A stretch of DNA of 64,000 nt, taken from assembly GCA_963732375.1 (NCBI GenBank), contig CAVSZE010000014.1, forward strand, positions 124,001-188,000, read 5' to 3'. Shown here in pieces: positions 1-7,657 of this stretch. Within the stretch, counting starts at the first letter, position 1, and every line of letters begins with the position of its first letter. Origin of the DNA: RPQJ01 sp963732375 (GTDB lineage: Bacteria; Pseudomonadota; Gammaproteobacteria; Steroidobacterales; Steroidobacteraceae). A program made the position numbers and the translations under genes. The notes beneath the pieces were generated by a model. That model worked only from the letters and a program-made list of their open reading frames with translations, had not been told where the DNA came from and ran no database searches.

Positions 1-453
1 GTCGTTGACGTAGTTGATCATCGCCGCCAGGGTCGTGGACTTACCCGACCCGGTCGGCCCGGTGACCAGCACCAGCCCGCGCGGCTGCATCGAAATGTCC
101 TTGAAGATCTTCGGCGCGTTCAGGTCGTCGAGCGACAGCACGACGGACGGGATGTTTCTGAACACCGAGGCGGCGCCGCGGTTCTGGTTGAAGGCGTTGA
201 CGCGGAAGCGCGCGAGTTTCGGGATCTCGAACGAGAAGTCGGTTTCGTAGAACTCCTCGAAGGCCTTCCGTTGCTTGTCATTCATGATGTCGTACACCAT
301 GCTGTGCACTTCCTTGTGCGTCAGCGGCGGCATGTTGATCCGCTTCATGTCGCCGTCGACACGGATCATCGGCGGCACTCCGGACGACAGGTGAAGGTCG
401 GAGGCCTTGTTCTTGACTGCAAACGCCAGCAGCTGGGCAATATCGACGGCCAT
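1..453 (-). CDS. pilT: Twitching motility ATPase PilT, N-terminal part (runs off the left edge)
   Basis: Hexameric cytoplasmic ATPase that drives retraction of type IV pili. The first 151 codons are present on the minus strand; the rest lies outside the window. The start ATG at 453 follows a good AAGGAG Shine-Dalgarno with 5 nt spacing, and the protein opens MAVDIAQLLAFAVKNKASDL, typical of PilT's N-terminal domain. An intact Walker A motif, GPTGSGKST, falls at residues 132-140, where PilT has it. Divergent placement against yggS-proC-yggT is the usual gammaproteobacterial arrangement and supports PilT over other secretion ATPases. The Walker B, Asp and His boxes cannot be seen. Identification is firm, completeness unknown. 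Confidence 0.95.
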   Translation of the reverse strand, partial: MAVDIAQLLAFAVKNKASDLHLSSGVPPMIRVDGDMKRINMPPLTHKEVHSMVYDIMNDKQRKAFEEFYETDFSFEIPKLARFRVNAFNQNRGAASVFRNIPSVVLSLDDLNAPKIFKDISMQPRGLVLVTGPTGSGKSTTLAAMINYVND

Positions 454-541
454 CTTGACTCCTTCGGGCCGGCGCGCCGGATCAAGGTCCGGAAGACTCA
501 CGCTGGCAGCCGCAGTATAGATCAGCGGGTCGGACCCCAAT

Positions 542-1237
542 ATGTTAACCGCTCCGCAGTTCTCGCCCGACCGCCTGATTGCTGTCACGAATCGAATCAG
601 CGCGGCAGCCCGCCGGGCCGGCCGGGACCCTGCAAGCGTGCGCCTGCTCGCCGTGAGCAAGCAACAGCCTGTGTCCGTCGTCAGGGCCGCTGCCGAAGCC
701 GGACAGGCAGATTTCGGGGAAAACTACCTGCAGGAAGCCCTGGCCAAGGTGGACGCATTACGCAACCTGCCGCTCACCTGGCATTTCATCGGGCACCTGC
801 AGGCCAACAAGACACGCGACGTCGCCACCGCCTTCCAGTGGGTCCATACGGTCGACCGCCCGCGGATTGCCGAGAGGCTGAGCGCCCAGCGGCCGCACTA
901 TGCCGGTACGATGGACGTGCTGTTGCAGGTCAAGCTGGGTAACGAGCCGACCAAGGGCGGTATCGTGCCCGCCGACGCCCCGGCGCTCGCGGCAGTGGTC
1001 GCCGGGCTGCCACGGCTGCGACTGCGCGGACTGATGTGCATTCCCGAGCCCGCGACCGGCGAGGACGCACAGCGTGCGCCGTTTCGCCGGCTTCGGGAAT
1101 TGCTGGAAACGCTGCGCGAGCAGGGACACGCGCTGGATACCTTGTCCATGGGAATGAGCGACGATCTCGAGGCGGCCGTTGCCGAGGGCGCGACCATCGT
1201 GCGGGTCGGCACGGCGGTCTTCGGGCCACGCAACTGA
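542..1237 (+). CDS. yggS: YggS family pyridoxal-phosphate homeostasis protein
   Basis: Non-catalytic PLP-binding protein of the alanine-racemase-fold family (YggS/PLPBP) that buffers PLP and influences amino-acid and keto-acid pools. The 231 residues match the usual length. The PLP lysine is K40 in LLAVSKQQP; the family motifs GENYLQE, WHFIGHLQANK and, near the C terminus, LSMGMSDDLEAAV are all present. It is first in the run yggS-proC-yggT-yggU, 15 bp before proC, so the genes are probably co-transcribed. pilT diverges upstream. No strong Shine-Dalgarno precedes the ATG at 542, but no better start lies before the conserved core. Confidence 0.95.
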   Translation: MLTAPQFSPDRLIAVTNRISAAARRAGRDPASVRLLAVSKQQPVSVVRAAAEAGQADFGENYLQEALAKVDALRNLPLTWHFIGHLQANKTRDVATAFQWVHTVDRPRIAERLSAQRPHYAGTMDVLLQVKLGNEPTKGGIVPADAPALAAVVAGLPRLRLRGLMCIPEPATGEDAQRAPFRRLRELLETLREQGHALDTLSMGMSDDLEAAVAEGATIVRVGTAVFGPRN

Positions 1238-1252
1238 ATCGGAGGCAACCGG

Positions 1253-2071
1253 ATGCGAATTGCATTCATAGGCGGAGGGCACATGACGACGGCCCTGGTG
1301 AGCGGGCTGCTGCGCCACGGAACTGTCGTGGACTCCGTGAGGGTCGCCGACCCGGTGGCGGCGCATCTGGAGCGGCTGGCCTTCGAGTACGGAGTGCAAG
1401 GCAGCACGGACAACCTCGAGGTCGTGGCGAATGCCGACCTTGTGGTGCTTGCGGTCAAGCCCCAGGACATGGCCGCGGCCGCAAGGGGCATCGCCCGCGG
1501 CCTCGCCGACCGACGCCGGCTGGTGGTGTCCGTCGCAGCGGGCATCCGCCTGGCCGACCTGGAACGATGGCTGGGCAGGGGCATCCCGATGGTGCGCGCG
1601 ATGCCCAACCGACCCGCGTTGATCGGCGCCGGCATCACTGCGCTCTATGCTGGCGACGGCACCACCGCCGATGACCGGGTCACTGTCGAGAGGCTGATGG
1701 CGGCAGCCGGTGAGACGGTTTGGCTCGAACAGGAGTCGCAGATGGACGCCGCGACGGCGATCTCCGGCAGCGGCCCCGCGTATTTCTTCCTGCTGATCGA
1801 GGCGCTCGAGGCCGCGGGCATGGAGATCGGCCTGCCGCACGAGACGTCGAGGCGCCTCGCCGCTGCGACCGCGAGGGGCGCCGGCCGCATGGCAGCCGAA
1901 AGCGGGCTGGAACCGGCGACCCTGCGCGAGCAGGTCACGTCCAGGGGCGGCACGACGGCCGCGGCGCTGGCGGTACTCGAGGCCGAAGGACTGCGCGCGA
2001 CGGTTCGTCGCGCCGTGGAAGCGGCGGCCCGCCGTTCGGTCGAACTGGCCACGCAATCAGGCAACGAGTAA
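1253..2071 (+). CDS. proC: Pyrroline-5-carboxylate reductase
   Basis: Last step of proline synthesis: NAD(P)H-dependent reduction of 1-pyrroline-5-carboxylate to L-proline, in the cytoplasm. The 272 residues are full length. The N terminus is a Rossmann fold with the nucleotide loop FIGGGHM. The dimerisation/catalytic domain carries ISGSGPAYFFLLIEAL and the ProC signature TSRGGTTAAAL near the C terminus. A Shine-Dalgarno-like GGAGGCAACCGG precedes the ATG. It sits between yggS and yggT with gaps of 15 and 4 bp, the classical operon order. Confidence 0.97.
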   Translation: MRIAFIGGGHMTTALVSGLLRHGTVVDSVRVADPVAAHLERLAFEYGVQGSTDNLEVVANADLVVLAVKPQDMAAAARGIARGLADRRRLVVSVAAGIRLADLERWLGRGIPMVRAMPNRPALIGAGITALYAGDGTTADDRVTVERLMAAAGETVWLEQESQMDAATAISGSGPAYFFLLIEALEAAGMEIGLPHETSRRLAAATARGAGRMAAESGLEPATLREQVTSRGGTTAAALAVLEAEGLRATVRRAVEAAARRSVELATQSGNE

Positions 2072-2075
2072 CACC

Positions 2076-2600
2076 ATGGCAGCCGTCCTCTTCATTCTCA
2101 ACGCCCTGCTGACGCTGGTCGTCGTCGCATTCCTGCTGCGCGCCCTGATGCCGCTGGTGCGGGCCGACTTCCGCAATCCGCTCGGCCAGGCTGTACTGCA
2201 GTTCACCGATCCGCTGGTGCGACCGCTGCGCCGTGTCCTCGGGCCGGTCCGCCGCGTGGACGTAGCCTCGATCGTCGCCGTGCTGCTGGTCCAGTTCGCC
2301 GGCACGGCGCTGTTGCGGCTGGTGGCTGGCGCAGGATTCACGTTCTTCGTGACGCTGGTCACGGCGCTCAAGATGCTCGCACAGACCGTGCTCAGTCTTT
2401 TCAGCGTCGCGATGCTGGCCTACGTGGTCCTGAGCTGGATCGCCCCCGGCGCCTACAGCCCGGCAACGCGGCTGCTCGGCGCGTTGTGCGAGCCGCTGCT
2501 CCGCCCCTTCAGGCGGATTATCCCGCCCATCGCCGGGCTCGACCTCGCGCCGGTGTTCGTGTTGATCGGCCTGCAGGCGCTGCAGCTCGTGCTGCGCTGA
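2076..2600 (+). CDS. yggT: YggT family inner-membrane protein
   Basis: Integral membrane protein of the YggT (YGGT) family, 174 residues, containing two copies of the YGGT repeat. Each copy has a hydrophobic helix followed by a motif of the type DP[LI]..P[LF]R: FTDPLVRPLRRVLGP in the first half and LCEPLLRPFRRIIPP in the second. Hydrophobic stretches lie near residues 4-25, 65-85, 90-115 and 155-172. The molecular role is not settled; relatives have been linked to osmotic stress and cell division. The ATG starts 4 bp after the proC stop, so translation is probably coupled. Confidence 0.92.
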   Translation: MAAVLFILNALLTLVVVAFLLRALMPLVRADFRNPLGQAVLQFTDPLVRPLRRVLGPVRRVDVASIVAVLLVQFAGTALLRLVAGAGFTFFVTLVTALKMLAQTVLSLFSVAMLAYVVLSWIAPGAYSPATRLLGALCEPLLRPFRRIIPPIAGLDLAPVFVLIGLQALQLVLR

Positions 2601-2610
2601 GGCCGGCAAG

Positions 2611-2907
2611 TTGGGCGCCGGGCGACGGGACGGCGGCGACCTGGTGCTGGAAGTGCGAATCCAGCCGCGCGCGACACGCAGTGAGTTCGCCGGCCTGTTC
2701 GGCGAGCGGCTGCGGATAAGGCTGCAGGCGCCTCCCGTGGACGGGCGCGCGAACGCCGCCCTGGTAGCGTTCCTGGCAGACGCATTCGAGGTGCCTCGCG
2801 CCAGTATCGCAATCGAGCGCGGACTGGCCAGCCGCGACAAGCGGGTGCGCATTCGCAACCTGGGCCCGCTGCCGCCGCGGCTGTTCGCGCTCACCGGCTG
2901 CGCCTGA
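2611..2907 (+). CDS. yggU: DUF167 (YggU) family protein, TTG start
   Basis: Small conserved cytoplasmic protein of unknown function (UPF0235/DUF167), 98 residues. Family signatures are DLVLEVRIQPRATRSEF, then PPVDGRANAAL and SRDKRVRI. No ATG is available before the conserved core, so a TTG at 2611, 10 bp after the yggT stop, is taken as start; the N-terminal GAGRRDGG is less certain than the rest. Its place directly after yggT is typical for gammaproteobacteria. Confidence 0.88.
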   Translation: MGAGRRDGGDLVLEVRIQPRATRSEFAGLFGERLRIRLQAPPVDGRANAALVAFLADAFEVPRASIAIERGLASRDKRVRIRNLGPLPPRLFALTGCA

Positions 2908-2987
2908 CGCCCAATCCGGCGACGCGGCCCCCCTGGACTTGGACTATAGTTGGGCCGAACCACTCGCCAGCATGTCAGGGGGTCCGG

Positions 2988-3485
2988 ATGACAAGACGTG
3001 CAGCACGCCTTATCGCTCCGCTTCTAGTGTGCGTTCTCGCCACGCTGGTCGGCTGCGGCCAGCGCGAACCGGCCCAGGGCACGGCCCAGACCGCTGCACC
3101 GAGCGAACCCACTTCGCGCGACATTGGCGAATTCCAGTTGCATTACAACGCTATACGCACTGACGTGCTGACGCCCGAGGTTGCGCGCGCCTATGGCATC
3201 GAGCGCAGCGCAAACCGCGTAATGCTGAATGTGTCGCTGCTGCACAAGAACGCCGACGGCACGACGTCGCCGGCGGACGGCACGGTGACCGCGACCGCGT
3301 ACAACCTCACCGGGCAGACCAAGGATCTCACGATGCGGCGCATCACCGAGGGCTCGTCCGTCTATTTCATCGGCGAGGTCGGCATCAGCGGCAACGAGAT
3401 CCTGGTGTTCGACATCACTGCCGTGCCACCCGGCCAGAACACCAAGTACACGGTCCAGTTCAAGCGTGAGTTCTACGCGGACTGA
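2988..3485 (+). CDS. DUF4426 lipoprotein
   Basis: Predicted lipoprotein of 165 residues with a DUF4426 domain. The N terminus has arginines, a hydrophobic stretch and a lipobox LVGC with the lipidated cysteine at residue 23. The mature part carries the family pattern FQLHYNAIRTDVLTPEVARAYG and a beta-rich C terminus. Function is not known; the family commonly sits beside the yggS-proC-yggT cluster and methionine genes. The 80-bp gap after yggU and lack of coupling suggest its own or weak read-through transcription. Confidence 0.85.
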   Translation: MTRRAARLIAPLLVCVLATLVGCGQREPAQGTAQTAAPSEPTSRDIGEFQLHYNAIRTDVLTPEVARAYGIERSANRVMLNVSLLHKNADGTTSPADGTVTATAYNLTGQTKDLTMRRITEGSSVYFIGEVGISGNEILVFDITAVPPGQNTKYTVQFKREFYAD

Positions 3486-3606
3486 TGGCGCCGGCGCTGA
3501 AAAAAAGGCGCCGGAGCGCTTAAATACGCGGGAATCTTGTGCTATTTTCCAGCGCGCCGAAGATTTACGGGGCCAGCGGCCCGCGATCCATCCACAGGAG
3601 ACTTAA

Positions 3607-3918
3607 ATGGCTAAGAAGAGTTCTGCACCGACCAAGTCCGACATCCTTGCGGCGATCTCGAAGGACACGGGGCTGTCCAAGAGGCAGGTTGGTGCCGTAT
3701 TCGATTCGCTCGGAACGGTAATCAAGAAGAGCCTTAAGAGCCACAGCATGTTCACGCTGCCGGGCCTCGCGAAGATGAAGGTCGTGAAGAAGCCGGCGAC
3801 GAAGGCTCGCGAGGGCGTGAACCCCTTCACCGGCGAGAAGATGACCTTCAAGGCCAAGCCGGCCAGCAAGAAGGTCCGCATCATGCCGCTGAAGAGCCTG
3901 AAGGGCATGGTCAACTGA
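3607..3918 (+). CDS. HU/IHF family DNA-binding protein
   Basis: Nucleoid-associated DNA-bending protein, 103 residues, acting as a dimer. The body matches HU: SDILAAISKDTGLSKRQVGAVFDSLGTVIKKSL (helical part), then a beta arm with GVNPFTGEKMTFKAKPASKKVRI. The N terminus MAKKSSAPTKS and the arm are unusually lysine-rich, and the GRNP turn of classical HU is replaced by GVNP, so DNA affinity may differ. A Shine-Dalgarno CAGGAG precedes the ATG. It is monocistronic, followed by a GC hairpin at 3938-3958. Paralogues of this type occur beside canonical HU, so no hup symbol is assigned. Confidence 0.9.
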   Translation: MAKKSSAPTKSDILAAISKDTGLSKRQVGAVFDSLGTVIKKSLKSHSMFTLPGLAKMKVVKKPATKAREGVNPFTGEKMTFKAKPASKKVRIMPLKSLKGMVN

Positions 3919-3937
3919 TCCGACTCGGATTCCGGGA

Positions 3938-3958
3938 GGGGCGGCCTCGTGCCGCCCC
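3938..3958 (+). terminator. GC hairpin after the HU gene
   Basis: Perfect 8-bp stem GGGGCGGC/GCCGCCCC with the loop CTCGT, 20 bp after the HU stop and before the convergent hydrolase. No run of T follows, so it may act with Rho or simply protect the 3' end. Confidence 0.5.
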
Positions 3959-4000
3959 GATCCTGATCGTCTCCGCCGCTCCCGTTCAGGGATGACGGCA

Positions 4001-4663
4001 TCAGCCGGAAAAGGCTGCTTTTCCCGAGAGAAAATCAATTACCACGGAGCGCAGCTCGCCGAGCCTGCCGTGGAAGAAATGTTCTGCACCCTGCATGGGC
4101 GCAAATTCCGGCGGCGGATCGTAAGCATCGACCCACGACTTCACGGTCGCGAAATCCACCAGTTCGTCCCGGTCTCCCTGCACCACCAGCCACGGACAGC
4201 CGGGACGCGTGACCGGGTCCAAGAGCAGCCGGCCGACAGGCGGTGCGACCGTGATGAGCGCGGCAGGCGCCGCCGCCGCGCATGCCTGCAACGCAACCGC
4301 CGAACCGAACGAGAATCCGGCGAGGCATAGCGTCTCGCAGTTCCAGCGAGCGCGTGCCCAGGCGATCACCGCAAGCGCGTCATCGATCTCACCCACGCCG
4401 TCTGCGTAGGCGCCCCCGCTCGCGCCAACGCCTCGAAAATTGAATCGCACGGTCGGGATGCCGACCTGCTGCATTGCGCGGGCCAGAGTGTGGACGACCT
4501 TGTTCTGCATCGTGCCGCCGTGCAGCGGGTGCGGGTGGCAGACCACGCCGACCACTCGCGGAGGCGCATCGGGCGCCGGGTCTTCGACCCGCGCCTCGAG
4601 AACCCCGGCCGGCCCTGCGATCTCCGCCGGCTGCGGAGCCGGCGGGCGGAACTCATTCTGCAC
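4001..4663 (-). CDS. Alpha/beta hydrolase (COG2945 type)
   Basis: Cytoplasmic alpha/beta-fold hydrolase of 220 residues; substrate unknown. The oxyanion region CHPHPLHGGTMQNKVV and the segment RFNFRGVGASGG mark the small bacterial COG2945 group. The nucleophile elbow is GFSFGSA, with the serine near residue 117; the acid is probably the Asp in VQGDRDELVD and the histidine the one in GAEHFFHG. It is convergent with HU and divergent from the YbhB gene. Nothing in the context fixes the substrate. Confidence 0.85.
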   Translation of the reverse strand: MQNEFRPPAPQPAEIAGPAGVLEARVEDPAPDAPPRVVGVVCHPHPLHGGTMQNKVVHTLARAMQQVGIPTVRFNFRGVGASGGAYADGVGEIDDALAVIAWARARWNCETLCLAGFSFGSAVALQACAAAAPAALITVAPPVGRLLLDPVTRPGCPWLVVQGDRDELVDFATVKSWVDAYDPPPEFAPMQGAEHFFHGRLGELRSVVIDFLSGKAAFSG

Positions 4664-4751
4664 GCGAACCTCCGATCATCGTGGTGCATGCAGTGTGCCA
4701 GAATCAGCTGCAGGGCCTGACCGTCGGGACCCGGAACCACAGGAGAACGAC

Positions 4752-5378
4752 ATGCAGCTCACATCAACGAGCTTCGTCCATGGGCAGCCGATCCCGGTGG
4801 AATTCGCTTTCGCCGCGCCGGATCCGTCCGTGCACGTCCGCCTGAGCGACAATCGCAATCCGCAGTTGCACTGGACCGGCGTGCCGCCCGGCACCCGGTC
4901 GCTGGTACTCATCTGCGTAGACCCGGACGTGCCGACACGACCCGACGACGTCAACCAGGAAGGCCGGGTCGTGCCGGCGTCGCTACCCCGGGCGGACTTT
5001 CATCACTGGACGATGGTGGATATCGCCCCGTCGGTCTCGGAAATCGCCGCGGGTGCCTGCTCGGACGGGATCGTGGCGCGCGGCAAGCAGTCGCCGAAGG
5101 GCCCGGCCGGCGCCCGCCAGGGCATCAACGACTACACCGCCTGGTTCGCGGGCGATACAGAAATGAGCGGGCAGTACTTCGGCTATGACGGCCCCTGCCC
5201 GCCCTGGAACGACGAGCTGCTGCATCACTATTACTTCGTGCTGTATGCGACGGACCTGGCCCGCTGCCCGGTGGAAGGCGCGTTCACCGGGCCCGAGGTC
5301 GTGGCTGCAATCGCGGGTCACGTGATCGCGGAGGCCCGTCTCACCGGTACCTACAGCCTGAACCCCACCGTGCGCTGA
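4752..5378 (+). CDS. YbhB/YbcL family (PEBP-like) protein
   Basis: 208-residue protein of the phosphatidylethanolamine-binding-protein superfamily, bacterial YbhB/YbcL branch. The conserved cavity motifs are visible: CVDPDVPTRPDD (DPD.P), FHHWTMVDI (HW) and the loop YFGYDGPCPPWNDELLHHYYF. No signal peptide, so cytoplasmic. The ATG at 4752 is chosen because AGGAGA lies 5 nt upstream and the family starts here; an open frame extends further upstream but is not conserved-looking. Ligand and role are unknown. Confidence 0.9.
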   Translation: MQLTSTSFVHGQPIPVEFAFAAPDPSVHVRLSDNRNPQLHWTGVPPGTRSLVLICVDPDVPTRPDDVNQEGRVVPASLPRADFHHWTMVDIAPSVSEIAAGACSDGIVARGKQSPKGPAGARQGINDYTAWFAGDTEMSGQYFGYDGPCPPWNDELLHHYYFVLYATDLARCPVEGAFTGPEVVAAIAGHVIAEARLTGTYSLNPTVR

Positions 5379-5411
5379 CGCGAATGACTGCTCTTGCGGT
5401 CCTGACGTGGC

Positions 5412-5822
5412 TTACTCGCCGGACGGTCCTGAGGACTTGAAGGCAAGCGAAGCCGAGTTGACGCAATAGCGCAGCCCCGATGGCTGCGGCCCGTCATCGA
5501 AGACGTGGCCCAGGTGCGCCCCGCAGCGCGCGCAGGTGACTTCCTGGCGGATCATGCCGTGCGCGGCATCGGTGCGCACGGCGACGCGATCGCCCGCCAG
5601 CGGCAGCCAGAAAGACGGCCAGCCGGAACCCGAGTCGTACTTGGCATCCGAGGCAAAGAGTTCCTGCCCGCAGCAGACACAGGCGTACATACCGCTCTCG
5701 GGGTTGTGCAGGTAGCGTCCGGTGAAAGGCGGTTCGGTGCCCTTCTGCTGGGTCACGCGCCATTCCTCGTCGGTGAGGCGGCGACGCAATGCGTCCGGCT
5801 CCGGCGGTTCTTTTTCGGTCAT
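5412..5822 (-). CDS. msrB: Peptide-methionine (R)-S-oxide reductase
   Basis: Repairs methionine-R-sulfoxide in proteins, using thioredoxin. 136 residues from the ATG at 5822, with GGTGGAAG as ribosome site; a GTG four codons upstream is possible. The two zinc-binding CxxC pairs are CVCC and CARC. The recycling Cys is in the MsrB C-terminal block GLRYCVNSASL, which contains the catalytic cysteine of the family motif RYC[IV]N. All elements of a functional MsrB are present. Monocistronic, convergent with the YbhB gene. Confidence 0.96.
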   Translation of the reverse strand: MTEKEPPEPDALRRRLTDEEWRVTQQKGTEPPFTGRYLHNPESGMYACVCCGQELFASDAKYDSGSGWPSFWLPLAGDRVAVRTDAAHGMIRQEVTCARCGAHLGHVFDDGPQPSGLRYCVNSASLAFKSSGPSGE

Positions 5823-5920
5823 GGTTGCTTCCACCCTGGGTGAGGCCTGCAGGTCCCGGCCGCGCTGGGCGCGCCGTCCGCCGCATGGAAGCTGATATTA
5901 GCCGGCCGCGAAGCCGGCGG

Positions 5921-6175
5921 TCACTTGTCCTTGTCGAACGCGCCCCGCGCCTTGTCGGCCCAGGTCTTGTAGCTTGAGACGCTGTAGAGCGCCTGGGACA
6001 CCACCGCCTGCCGCGAAATCCTGCCCTGCTGGCCGCGGACACGGCCCAGCCAGTCGTTGTAGGCATCCCATCCTTCGGTGGCAGCACCGAACTTCGAGCG
6101 CCGCGCCAGCGCCGCGGCGGAACTCGCCACCTCGATCGCGGCCTGCTTGTCGTCCGGTATTTTCTGGTCTTTCAT
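5921..6175 (-). CDS. Small hypothetical protein
   Basis: 84 residues from the ATG at 6175. Charged and alanine-rich, probably helical, with no signal or membrane segment. It ends in a tryptophan/tyrosine-rich part (WDAYNDWLGRVRGQQG, YSVSSYKTWADKARGAFDKDK). I do not recognise the family. It follows ppnN on the same strand after a 78-bp gap and could be its distal partner. An in-frame ATG 22 codons upstream exists, but the arginine-rich extension it adds looks non-conserved. Confidence 0.6.
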   Translation of the reverse strand: MKDQKIPDDKQAAIEVASSAAALARRSKFGAATEGWDAYNDWLGRVRGQQGRISRQAVVSQALYSVSSYKTWADKARGAFDKDK

Positions 6176-6253
6176 GGGTGCCAGGACTCTATTGGCACGC
6201 AGGCTACGGCGGACGCCTCGCCGCGTCCGGTACTGGGTCACAGTTGGACGAGT

Positions 6254-7657
6254 TCAGGCGACGACGCGATAGCAGGGGCTGTAGTCACCGCCGATTCGCA
6301 TGCGGCCCTGGCGAACGAAGGCCTGGAGTAACGCATCGAGCGGAGCCAGCAGTTCACGCTCGCCGTGGATCTCGAACGGCCCGTGCTGCTCGATCAGCTT
6401 GATGCCCTGCTCCTTGACGTTTCCGGAGACGATGCCCGAGAAGGCGCGGCGTAACTGCGCGGCCAGCAGGTGTGGCGGACGGTCGTGGTCGATCGCGAGC
6501 GCAGCCATCGCCTCGTGCGTGGGCTCGAAGGGCTGCTGCAGCCCGTGGTCGATGGCGAGCGTCCAGTTGTAGTTGTATGCGTCGCTGGCCCGGCGCCGGA
6601 ATTCACGCACCGCATCCATGCCGCGCAGCATCTCGCGCGCGGCCTCCGCCTGGTCGCCGATGACGATGCGATAGCACTGGCGCGCGCGCGGGCCCAGCGT
6701 GGCGACCAGGAACGCGTCGATCTGCGTGAAATAGTCCCTGCTCGATTCGGGGCCGGTGAACACGACCGGGATCGGCTGCCGCTCGTTGGCCGGATCGAGC
6801 AGGATGCCCATCAGGTACAGGATTTCCTCGGCCGTGCCGGCGCCGCCCGGGAACACCACGATGCCGTGCCCGATACGCACGAACGCCTCGAGGCGCTTCT
6901 CGATGTCCGGCAGGATCACCAGCTGGTTGACGATCGCGTTGGGCGGCTCCGCGGCGACGATACCCGGCTCGGTCAGTCCTATGTAGCGCCCGTCGCGGAT
7001 GCGCTGCTTGGAGTGCCCGATGGTCGCGCCCTTCATGGGGCCCTTCATCGCACCCGGCCCGCAGCCAGTGCAGACATTCAGGCCCCTCAGGCCGAGTTCG
7101 TACCCGACCCGCTTCGTGTAGTCGTATTCCTCGCGGCTGATCGAGTGCCCGCCCCAGCACACGACGATGTCGGGCCGGACGCGCGGGCGCAGCACGCCCG
7201 CATTGCGGAGGATGCGATAGACAGCATTCGTGATCGCCTGCGTGTCGTGCAGTTCGAGGCTGCCGTGCTCGTAGACCTCGCCGTGCGTGTAGAGGATGTC
7301 GCGCAGCACCGCAAACAGGTGCTCCTGGATGCCGCGGATCATCCGGCCATCCACGAATGCTGCGGCCGGCGCATTGCGCAGCTCGAGCTTTACGCCCCAT
7401 GCCTGGCGCGCGATCCGGATGTCGAAATCCGCGTAGCGCTCGAAGATCGCTCGTGCGTCGTCGGTCTCGCCGCCCGCGTTCAGCACCGCGAGCGAGCAGC
7501 GCCGGTACAGCGGATACAGGCCCCCGCGCGAGGAGTCGAGCAGTCGGTCAACCTCCTGCTGCGAGAGATTTTCCAGGCTTCCGGTCGGCGTGACACGGGC
7601 GTCGACTGAATCCGGATCCTCGGTCGCCGCGACCGGAAGGTCGACCTGCTTCATCAT
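6254..7657 (-). CDS. ppnN: Nucleotide 5'-monophosphate nucleosidase PpnN (LOG family)
   Basis: Hydrolyses purine and pyrimidine nucleoside monophosphates to base plus ribose-5-phosphate; in E. coli it responds to (p)ppGpp. 467 residues, close to E. coli PpnN (454). An N-terminal helical domain precedes the Rossmann-like LOG core with CTGCGPGAMKGPMKGA and the LOG signature PGGAGTAEEI. The C-terminal extension typical of PpnN, absent from short LOG proteins, is present. The start overlaps the stop of the upstream L,D-transpeptidase as ATGA, so the pair is translationally coupled. Confidence 0.94.
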   Translation of the reverse strand: MMKQVDLPVAATEDPDSVDARVTPTGSLENLSQQEVDRLLDSSRGGLYPLYRRCSLAVLNAGGETDDARAIFERYADFDIRIARQAWGVKLELRNAPAAAFVDGRMIRGIQEHLFAVLRDILYTHGEVYEHGSLELHDTQAITNAVYRILRNAGVLRPRVRPDIVVCWGGHSISREEYDYTKRVGYELGLRGLNVCTGCGPGAMKGPMKGATIGHSKQRIRDGRYIGLTEPGIVAAEPPNAIVNQLVILPDIEKRLEAFVRIGHGIVVFPGGAGTAEEILYLMGILLDPANERQPIPVVFTGPESSRDYFTQIDAFLVATLGPRARQCYRIVIGDQAEAAREMLRGMDAVREFRRRASDAYNYNWTLAIDHGLQQPFEPTHEAMAALAIDHDRPPHLLAAQLRRAFSGIVSGNVKEQGIKLIEQHGPFEIHGERELLAPLDALLQAFVRQGRMRIGGDYSPCYRVVA